From positions 1 through 13,283 of the forward strand of contig URFI01000040.1 in the NCBI GenBank assembly GCA_900547085.1: a stretch of 13,283 nt of DNA, read 5' to 3'. Source of the stretch: an uncultured Prevotella sp. (GTDB lineage: Bacteria; Bacteroidota; Bacteroidia; Bacteroidales; Bacteroidaceae). Below the pieces are notes generated by a model. It was not told the DNA's origin. It saw nothing but the letters and a program-made list of their open reading frames with translations, and made no database searches. Every line of letters starts with the position of its first letter. Position 1 is the first letter of the stretch. Below, piece after piece: positions 6,381-13,283 of the stretch. Position numbers and translations under genes: made by a program.

Positions 6381-6427
6381 ACACATAACCTCCTTTCGAT
6401 GAACGACAGCGGCCGCGAGGCGAAGCG

Positions 6428-9400
6428 TTATCGGGTGAGACTGAACTTCAGACTGACACCAAAATCATGAGTAGTTGTTGGGAAACTGCTGCTGGAGAGT
6501 AGCGGTGTGTTGGTTTGCTGGTCGTAATAAAGCGTCATGGTGAGCAGGCGCGACAGGGTATAATCGGCCGAGAACTGGAGCCGAAAGGCTGTATTGCCAC
6601 TACTTGCGGTGCTGGTCATGGTGGCGATGTCACGACTGATGGCTGCCTGTCGGCGGTAACTGAGGTCAAGGCGCATGTTCAAGTCACGGTTCGACCTGGT
6701 ACTGTTGCGGTTGCTGGTGTTGTTGTTTTGCTGTTGTTGCTGCTGCTGGCCATTGCCCTTCGTACGTCGAACCACACGTCGTTTGTTGCCGCCAAATAGC
6801 TCCAGGTTGTTAACCTTATACGCCATGCCCAGCACCCAGTCGCGACTGATGGCCTCATTGATTTGCACACTCGTGGTACTGAGGTTCAACACGCGCGTTG
6901 ACCGATATTCCAATCGGGTGGTCATGTTGTTGTTGAAGGTGACATCCAGCCCCAGTAAAGGCGAGAAGGCCTCGTTGATGCTCACCGCAGAAACGTTGTA
7001 CATGCTGCTTGGGACGGGCATTCCGGTGGTGGCGTTGGTGACGAATCCCAAGCCGTTCATAAACTCTTGGAAGGTGCTGTAGCTGCTGTACGACCCAATG
7101 GCGAAGATGCTTTTGTAAGCATGGTTGAGGGTGACACTTTTGAACACATCCCTGAACCAAGGCAGTTTGCCCAGTCCGCTGTACCGAATGGTCCAGTTGG
7201 GCAGCAGTCTTGCCAACGAGGGGAAGATGTTGAGCGAATGGCCGCCCATGCTGGTGTAGGTGGAGAGGAAGGCGGGTATCATGACATCCGAGCTGTAGCG
7301 GTCAACGCCTCCATTGGCAGGCTCGAAAGGTTGGCCGGCCAGCGGTGTACCCTTGGGGTAGACAAAGCCCGCATATTGCGCCTCAACCCGCTGACGGAAG
7401 CCGTCGAGCGACTGGCAGAAATCGTCAAACGACTTGCTGCGGAAACCGTTGCCAGCGTCACCTATCCCCTCAAAGGCGCTGCGAAGCGAGAGGGTAGTCA
7501 TGGTGAAATTGCCGGTTTGGGTCATCGGGTTGCCCTGATACATGTATTGCACGCTCCTTGAAGTGGTTTGCGTGCGACTGGCATTCAAATCAATTTTGAA
7601 GTTACGCACAGGCTCCAAAGTCATGCGCAGCTGCAGGTCTTGCGTGTGATTGGACGTGGCCGGCGTGGCTATGGAGTCGGAAATCAACAGCCAATTGTTT
7701 GCCCTAGCTCGCTCAATGTACGAATCATCCACCATACCAAAGGCGAAGTCGAGACCTGGCGAGAGTGCGCTTGGTGCCTTGGTCTGCCCGAAAGCATCGC
7801 CAACCGTTGGCAAAAATCCCGGTAACGCCATGGCGTAGTCGTCGCGATAGCTCACACTGACGTTGCGCACCATCATCAACAGGCGCGCCACCGACTGTGC
7901 CGTTCGGTACCAACCTTTATTCTCCAGCGGCTCTTTCGGCAAGACGGTAATCTTGAGTTTCAGGGCCGAATCGACCTTATTCTTGATACGGATGGTGTTT
8001 GGATCAATCTTCTTGTACTTCAAGTGATAGGTCTTGCCATCCTCTGTGCGTGCCGACACGATGAGCCGCTTGCTCTTCTTGCCGTGGCTCACGGTGATGG
8101 TGGTGTCGGGCAGGAGCGTGATTTGCTGCTCAAATCCTCTCTGGTTCTTGGGCAATTGTTTCTTTTGCGCCTCGGCTCGGGCATCTTGTGCCGAACGTCT
8201 GGCAGTGTTCCGCGCGTTCTTGTTTTGGGTGTTTCGGTTGCCATCGTTGCCAACGATTCTCGATGAGCGTGAACGGTTGGTGGCGTTGCGCTGCGGATCT
8301 CGGTTGAATCGGTCGTTCGTAGCTTTCAGAAAGGGGATGTGATTGTACAAGCGTTGCAGGTCAAAACGCCCATTGACATTCACCCTTCGGTTGGTTGTGA
8401 CAATGTTGCCGAGCGACGTACCGTCCTCCAAACGGGTTCCGCGAACCCACGAATAGTTGGACGAGTAGTTGGCATCGGCGTTCACCCAGTCGAATATTGG
8501 AATGAGGTTGAGCGGCAGTTGGTACGACAAGGAGAACTGTTGACGGTAATCCAGCGGCGTGCCAAAGTTGCGAATGCTGGTCCTGACGGAGTCTTTCCAG
8601 GCCGAATAGCGGTCGGGATACAGGTCTTTGTTAACGGGGGTGTAAGGCTCTTCAATCTCTGCCTGGGTGGTGCTCTGGAAATTCATGTGTATGTTTTTGG
8701 TCAGGTCCCATCGCAGCGTGAAGTCTCTGTTCCACATAAACTGCTGATTAAAGGTCAATGGGAGTTGGGAACCACCCAAATCTTGCATGTCACGCTCTTG
8801 CAATTCGTAGTAGTTGCGCATCATGTCGGTGTTGAAGGCGATGTTCTGTGGCAGCCAATTCAGGCCGAATCGCTTCAGAATATCAAACCATTTGCTCTTG
8901 CTCTTGATTTTCTTGAATGGCTCCAAAGGCTTGAACACGGGCGTCCAACTGTATGAAAGGCTACCGTTCCAACTGTCTTCTTTCTCGTAAACCGTGGTTT
9001 CTCCGCTGGTGTTTCGATGCGAATGACTGTACGAGAACGAGAAGTTGGCTGGGTCGTAAGGCATGGGGTGACGCTTGCTTTGGATGCCCACGCGCACGTT
9101 GGACAACGAGAAATTGGTGTTGGTGGTCTTGGTCACGGCGATGCTCTCTATCGAATCGCGCTCCTGACGGTTAGAGGCAGCGTCCAAAGCATCTTTCAAT
9201 CGCATGTCTGTGTCCAGTGGATTGTACTTCGGACTGAGCTGTTCTTGCTGCACACTGTAATACAAAGGTGCGCTTACATGAGCTTTTTCGGGGAAGAATT
9301 TGCCCAACTCAAAGTTGGCTGTCACGCTGTAATTCTGGTAATCATCGGTAGATCTTTGGGCAACACCCTCTTCCAATCCGCCAAAGCCTTCACTCATATA

Positions 9401-12400
9401 GCGTCCTTGGAGATTGACCGTTCCGAAATCAGACATCTGTACATTCAGGTTACCTTGTGCCGCCCAACCGCCTTCGTTGTTGTATTCCAGCAAACGAAGC
9501 TCATTGACCCACACCTCACCCGACTTCACTTCGCCCGCTTTGTTGCGCACACCAATCATCATGGTCTTCACCTCGCCCAGCGTTGGGTTACCCATCACGC
9601 TGACTTTGTTGTTGGGTTTGTCGGGATCATAGTTCGTATAAACCCGATTATACGATGCTTGTCCTTGCGCTTTGTCTTTGTTTCTCTGTCGTTTCAGATC
9701 GGTGAATAGCTTCAAAGGAATGTCCAACATGTTCTCTTCGGGCCACACTTCGCGCACATCCGACAACGAGTAGCGGTTGTATTCCTTGGGTGCCGTCAGC
9801 TTCAAGGGTATCTCATATTCATAATAGTTGCTCTTATAATCATTGCCCAAGCGTACGAAAACAGCCAACTGACCATCCTGCAAATTGGTCGTGTTCTGCT
9901 CCATGGCATTGGCATGCACGAACATTTGCAAGCGTTTATACTGACGAAGATCGACTGAAGAGTTCTTATAAACCGCCTTGGCATCACCCGTAGCGAGATT
10001 TGAAACCACGATATCCAACGCCTGTTCGTTGGCCTCAACCAGTTGACGTTGCGTGGGATCTTGCGCTCTCCTAATGCCAGGAGGCAACACATAGTTGACA
10101 GGTGTCTTGTCATTGTTCTCCTCTATGTTGACCGAACTCACCGACATGGTGCCCGAATTGGACCCCGCAGGATCGAGTTGTTGCTCGTATATGCGCCAAT
10201 CTCCACGCACCAAATCGAAGCTACCGAATCGCAATACGATGGGTTTTTCAAACCCTGTGAGGAACATTCGCATGAAACGAATGCTGGTGAAGTCGGAGAT
10301 AGAGCCGAAACGGCGTTCAAATTCGCGTATCGGAATGCGGAACTGATACCAGGTAACTGGCTCCTTTTTCTTGTTTCTTAGGGGCGCTATGGCATCACGT
10401 TTGTCGACAATGTAGTTCTTTCCAACAACCAAGTCTTCTGGACGGATGGACACATGATACTGAAAATACTTCTCGTATTCGTTCAAAGTGTAGTCTTGAT
10501 TGATGTCTTCCACATCGGGTGTACCCTTGTACGACGTGTCATAGCGTTCGCCGCGCGTATCGGTATCGGGCGAGTTGCCTTGCGGATTGTTGATGTATTT
10601 GTACCGCCTTAGGATGGAAGCTTGCATCTCATCGTAGTCACGACCACGGAAATAATGATAGTTGTCGTTGGCCACGTCGTTCAAAATGGCATTGAACACG
10701 TCGGGACTTACCTTGCCCTGAATCTGCTTTAAGAAGTCTTGATAAGCCTCAAAGTCTTTCTCTTCCTCGTCTGTGAGGCCGTTGAAGCCCAAATCCTGCA
10801 AAGCTCTTGCCCCCTTGTTCGTGGCAAAAGCATACGTCACGGTGGCCGGAGTGGGTATCTTTCCCCATTGGGTTGTGATATAAGTTTGCGTTCCATCGAC
10901 GGGAAGTCCACTCTCATAAAACTTCTTTCCGTCATGAAGAATGTCCTCGCTAACCTCACCCAGGTTGATATAGAAGTCGCCTCCGTACTCGCTGGCCGTA
11001 CCTTCTTGGCGGGTATAGATGAACGGATCGAGCATCCAGAACTCGATATATTCGATGTTGGACGATTCAAAATCGCTGTAATCCAGCTTCCGCATCATGC
11101 CACCCCACTTCTGTTTGGGATTGTTGAGCAAACCCTTTGCCGTCAAATCAGGGTTGAAGTTGTACGGTCCTCGTTCGCTTGGATAGTACGCAAGGTTCAG
11201 GATTGGAAGAGTAGCAGTGGCTCCACTATAGCTACTTTGGTCGCGCTTGGGGTACAACTCCCTGACATACACCTCGCGAACGTAATGATTGGACAGCTGT
11301 TCCAGGTCGCTCTTGATGTGCTTTGGCGTCAAAGAACTGCTGCGACGGGTGAACAATGGGTCGATGGTATACCAAGCCAAGAGCGACCGATTGTAGCCAC
11401 TGCGCAGGGTAGTCTTGTCACTATACTCGGGAAACATCGACGGCACACTCGACATAATCCATGACGTTGGCGTTGAAACATCTATCTTGTTGGTCGTATT
11501 CTCAAAGTCATCAAGATACGAAGCGTTGTCTTGTGTGCCATGACTTTGCCCTGCAATGAGCTGTGCGAACTCGGCATTGAGCGAGATGTTCGATGGTTGT
11601 GCCAGGTGTAAGAATGGGATTTTGTCCAACACATTGGTGAGCCACTGACTCTCTTTCTTCCAGTTTAGGTTGACTCCCCACAGGGTATTGTTCGGTTCTG
11701 ACCCCATATTCACTTTGTTAGTTAAGGCTTGTTCGGAAAGATGCTGCAACGTACCGCTCAGTTGCAGGTCTTTGCTGAAATCGTACTCCCAGTTCACGCC
11801 GAACATCGTCTTTCGTTCCTGCGCAAAGTCGGTGTTACTCTCCAGCGAAACGTTAACGTTTGTCCCCGCATTGATAATACTTTGGTTCAAAATAGTCACC
11901 TCACCTGCCGCATAGTCAACCGAATAATCGGCATTCTCGGTCAACCTAACGCCGCCAGCCGTCACCACAACCGACCCTTGCGGCACGTTGTAGGCTCCCA
12001 AGGAGATGACGTTGGCTGCCGAACCCCTGAACTGTCCCATCAGCACATACTTGTTTTTCTCGGCGATTTGCTTGGCTACGGTCTTGGTAGAATCGTACAA
12101 CTCGGTGAAAGCATACCGCTTGGCTTTCTCCTCATTCACGCCTTTGCTCACCAAATAGCGATGGATATACGACCCAAAAGGCTCTGCCACAGGGAAGAAC
12201 ACACGGCCATCGCTCACCGTATAACCCTCTACAAAGTCAAAATAACCGTTGCTATGCGGTTTGTTGTTGTTATCCAGTCGGTCGGCTCCCAGCAGTCGTA
12301 TGATAGGCTGGTCTTTCACTTGAGGCTCGGGAATATAGGTAAGATAAACGCCGGCGGTATCACTTTGGAACTTCACATCCAAGCGAAACTTCTCGCGCTC

Positions 12401-13283
12401 CACCCTACTGGCCAACTCGTACACGTTCTTCATCATCAGCCTCCAATTGCCTTGTCGTGGGTTGTTGCTGGTGTTTTTGAGCGACTTGACAAACAACGCC
12501 GCATTCACATCAGTAATGTCACTGGCAAACTCGCCCACTTGATAGGTGGCACCACCATAAGTATATTCGTACGCCACGGCCAACACCTGGTCGGTTTGCA
12601 ATCCCATGCGCAGCGAGACGTAACCCAATGCCGTGTTTACCGTGTATTCAGAGGGGTTCAACAGCCGCGCGCGTTCCAGCTTCTCATAGTCCACACCGCC
12701 CACAAGTCCGCCCCCATCGAGCACCGTTGTCGACTGGTCGATGTTGCGTGCCGACGCAAGTTGGCCCACCAACGTTCCGTATTCGGTATTCGCATTGTTA
12801 GAAGGAACCATCTGTCCCGTGGCGTTCCACAGGCCATTGGAGATGTATTGATTCTCGCCCAAGTCGGTCAATGCGATGATGTTACGGGTATTTGTGGTGA
12901 CACCCGAATTGTTGGTGACCCAGATTTCCACCCGATTAATCTTCACACCCGATGTCAAATTGGGCAGCGACTTCATGTTGTCATCGTACGTCTGACGGAA
13001 ATATTGTGACAAAAAGAAATGCCGATTCTCCTCATAGTTGGCCACATTAATCTCGAACGGCGTGAACTGTGCGCCACCGCGCGATGACACACTCTTGTCG
13101 GCCGACTTCTTCTGAGAGGCCACCATCTGCAACTTGAGCTTGCCAAACTGCATGTCCGTGCGCAAACCAAACAGCGAACTGGCTCCCTTGATCAACGAAG
13201 AGTTGGACGGAAACGACACGTTACCCCCCTCAACCAGCTTGATAATCTCATCCTCCTTGCCGTCGTATTTCAGTTTAAGGTTC
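6428..13283 (-). CDS. sprA: SprA/Sov, type IX secretion system outer-membrane translocon (N-terminus cut by window end)
   Basis: SprA (Sov in Porphyromonas) is the giant outer-membrane beta-barrel through which type IX secretion exports folded proteins; in gliding relatives it is also needed for motility. The visible 2284 residues run open to the window edge. Full-length homologues are about 2400-2500 residues, so roughly 100-200 residues with the signal peptide lie outside. The apparent GTG start at 13219 is internal: the frame continues upstream with conserved SprA sequence, EDEIIKLVEGGNVSFPSNSS. Other landmarks, numbered from the edge, are WGGMMRKLDYSDF then IEYIEFWMLDPF (about 724-755), LPLNLIPIFDWVNADANYSS (encoded near 8470-8540), and the LLMMVRNVSVSYRDDYAMALPG core (near 7820-7880). 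The rest is barrel strands ending in FGVSLKFSLTR. A basic Asn/Arg-rich linker and a roughly 75-residue insert are encoded near 7910-8330, and a Gln/Asn tract near 6719-6748. No other type IX gene is in the window. No clear terminator follows. Confidence 0.97.
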   Translation of the reverse strand, partial: NLKLKYDGKEDEIIKLVEGGNVSFPSNSSLIKGASSLFGLRTDMQFGKLKLQMVASQKKSADKSVSSRGGAQFTPFEINVANYEENRHFFLSQYFRQTYDDNMKSLPNLTSGVKINRVEIWVTNNSGVTTNTRNIIALTDLGENQYISNGLWNATGQMVPSNNANTEYGTLVGQLASARNIDQSTTVLDGGGLVGGVDYEKLERARLLNPSEYTVNTALGYVSLRMGLQTDQVLAVAYEYTYGGATYQVGEFASDITDVNAALFVKSLKNTSNNPRQGNWRLMMKNVYELASRVEREKFRLDVKFQSDTAGVYLTYIPEPQVKDQPIIRLLGADRLDNNNKPHSNGYFDFVEGYTVSDGRVFFPVAEPFGSYIHRYLVSKGVNEEKAKRYAFTELYDSTKTVAKQIAEKNKYVLMGQFRGSAANVISLGAYNVPQGSVVVTAGGVRLTENADYSVDYAAGEVTILNQSIINAGTNVNVSLESNTDFAQERKTMFGVNWEYDFSKDLQLSGTLQHLSEQALTNKVNMGSEPNNTLWGVNLNWKKESQWLTNVLDKIPFLHLAQPSNISLNAEFAQLIAGQSHGTQDNASYLDDFENTTNKIDVSTPTSWIMSSVPSMFPEYSDKTTLRSGYNRSLLAWYTIDPLFTRRSSSLTPKHIKSDLEQLSNHYVREVYVRELYPKRDQSSYSGATATLPILNLAYYPSERGPYNFNPDLTAKGLLNNPKQKWGGMMRKLDYSDFESSNIEYIEFWMLDPFIYTRQEGTASEYGGDFYINLGEVSEDILHDGKKFYESGLPVDGTQTYITTQWGKIPTPATVTYAFATNKGARALQDLGFNGLTDEEEKDFEAYQDFLKQIQGKVSPDVFNAILNDVANDNYHYFRGRDYDEMQASILRRYKYINNPQGNSPDTDTRGERYDTSYKGTPDVEDINQDYTLNEYEKYFQYHVSIRPEDLVVGKNYIVDKRDAIAPLRNKKKEPVTWYQFRIPIREFERRFGSISDFTSIRFMRMFLTGFEKPIVLRFGSFDLVRGDWRIYEQQLDPAGSNSGTMSVSSVNIEENNDKTPVNYVLPPGIRRAQDPTQRQLVEANEQALDIVVSNLATGDAKAVYKNSSVDLRQYKRLQMFVHANAMEQNTTNLQDGQLAVFVRLGNDYKSNYYEYEIPLKLTAPKEYNRYSLSDVREVWPEENMLDIPLKLFTDLKRQRNKDKAQGQASYNRVYTNYDPDKPNNKVSVMGNPTLGEVKTMMIGVRNKAGEVKSGEVWVNELRLLEYNNEGGWAAQGNLNVQMSDFGTVNLQGRYMSEGFGGLEEGVAQRSTDDYQNYSVTANFELGKFFPEKAHVSAPLYYSVQQEQLSPKYNPLDTDMRLKDALDAASNRQERDSIESIAVTKTTNTNFSLSNVRVGIQSKRHPMPYDPANFSFSYSHSHRNTSGETTVYEKEDSWNGSLSYSWTPVFKPLEPFKKIKSKSKWFDILKRFGLNWLPQNIAFNTDMMRNYYELQERDMQDLGGSQLPLTFNQQFMWNRDFTLRWDLTKNIHMNFQSTTQAEIEEPYTPVNKDLYPDRYSAWKDSVRTSIRNFGTPLDYRQQFSLSYQLPLNLIPIFDWVNADANYSSNYSWVRGTRLEDGTSLGNIVTTNRRVNVNGRFDLQRLYNHIPFLKATNDRFNRDPQRNATNRSRSSRIVGNDGNRNTQNKNARNTARRSAQDARAEAQKKQLPKNQRGFEQQITLLPDTTITVSHGKKSKRLIVSARTEDGKTYHLKYKKIDPNTIRIKNKVDSALKLKITVLPKEPLENKGWYRTAQSVARLLMMVRNVSVSYRDDYAMALPGFLPTVGDAFGQTKAPSALSPGLDFAFGMVDDSYIERARANNWLLISDSIATPATSNHTQDLQLRMTLEPVRNFKIDLNASRTQTTSRSVQYMYQGNPMTQTGNFTMTTLSLRSAFEGIGDAGNGFRSKSFDDFCQSLDGFRQRVEAQYAGFVYPKGTPLAGQPFEPANGGVDRYSSDVMIPAFLSTYTSMGGHSLNIFPSLARLLPNWTIRYSGLGKLPWFRDVFKSVTLNHAYKSIFAIGSYSSYSTFQEFMNGLGFVTNATTGMPVPSSMYNVSAVSINEAFSPLLGLDVTFNNNMTTRLEYRSTRVLNLSTTSVQINEAISRDWVLGMAYKVNNLELFGGNKRRVVRRTKGNGQQQQQQQNNNTSNRNSTRSNRDLNMRLDLSYRRQAAISRDIATMTSTASSGNTAFRLQFSADYTLSRLLTMTLYYDQQTNTPLLSSSSFPTTTHDFGVSLKFSLTR
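6719..6748 (-). repeat. CAR/AAC codon repeat giving Q7N3 in SprA
   Basis: Seven Gln codons (mixed CAG and CAA, 6728-6748) are followed by three AAC codons (6719-6727). They sit in a low-complexity stretch rich in Asn, Ser, Arg and Thr between beta-strand segments near the SprA C-terminus. It probably forms an exposed loop. The mixed codons make slippage less likely than in a pure repeat, and any change by three bases would stay in frame. Confidence 0.8.

Larger units (their letters stand above)
5862..6427. other. Noncoding region rich in short inverted repeats
   Basis: This stretch separates sprA (ending at 6428) from the promoter of the next gene run on the same strand. No recognised gene is present. 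It holds several short palindromes: GGCATGCC at 5957-5964, CGCCATGA with TCATGGTG at 5985-6003, AAAGTCA-A-TGACTTT at 6130-6144, and a longer imperfect hairpin at 6172-6212. The word GCATGC occurs three times (5958, 6178, 6201). I see no hairpin plus T-run that would serve as a clear sprA terminator. Two small ORFs on opposite strands occupy its right end (6279-6380 on -, 6291-6470 on +). The look is that of a family of intergenic repeats, which cannot be shown from one copy. Confidence 0.55.

Noticed and set aside
9017..9709. 230-codon open frame on the + strand inside sprA
   Set aside because: Antisense shadow of sprA with no domain that I recognise.
11729..13009. 426-codon open frame on the + strand
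   Set aside because: It is fully antisense to sprA, has no recognisable family, and sprA on the other strand is unmistakable. Long antisense frames are a common by-product of codon bias.
13217..13219. GTG as the start codon of sprA
   Set aside because: The frame stays open to the window edge with conserved SprA residues before this codon, so it is an internal Val.
1..13283. CRISPR array, transposase, integrase, phage or defence genes
   Set aside because: No regularly spaced direct repeats and no such protein family appear on either strand.

Overview
The window looks like chromosomal DNA of a Bacteroidales bacterium, probably of the Prevotella group. The evidence is a giant SprA/Sov-type type IX secretion translocon gene, a lipoprotein signal followed by an acidic patch typical of Bacteroidetes surface lipoproteins, -7 promoter boxes of the Bacteroidetes form TAnnTTTG, and start codons without Shine-Dalgarno sequences. 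The genus is inferred from overall resemblance only; no search was run.

Layout: (1) 1-562 is an AT-rich stretch with no convincing gene, only two weak small ORFs (91-222 on +, 264-386 on -), and it ends in the fabI promoter. (2) 563-1420 (+) is fabI, NADH-dependent enoyl-ACP reductase, followed by a strong intrinsic terminator at 1445-1478. (3) 5807-1524 (-) is a run of four cell-envelope genes, read leftward towards fabI: a small two-helix membrane protein with a bacterial PH-like domain, a PBP4-type D-Ala-D-Ala carboxypeptidase (dacB), a YbdG-like MscS-family mechanosensitive channel, and a serpin carrying a lipoprotein signal. The first two overlap by ATGA. The gaps to the third and fourth are 45 and 82 bases, so one transcript is plausible. 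(4) 5808-6427 is a 620-base noncoding stretch with the putative promoter and a perfect palindrome for the four-gene run, several other short inverted repeats, and a 33-codon ORF just after sprA with a near-perfect Shine-Dalgarno sequence. (5) 6428-13283 (-) is sprA, missing its N-terminus because the window ends.

Functionally nearly everything belongs to the cell envelope: fatty-acid synthesis (FabI), peptidoglycan trimming (DacB), osmotic safety valve (MscS family), outer-membrane protein export (SprA), and a probably surface-displayed protease inhibitor (serpin). The known genes look intact and ordinary. I found no CRISPR array, transposase, phage gene, tRNA or rRNA, and no clear undescribed multi-gene system. 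The best leads are the serpin with an inhibitory hinge and surface-export signal, the palindrome at the start of the four-gene transcript, and the structured 5.9-6.4 kb intergenic region with its small ORF.
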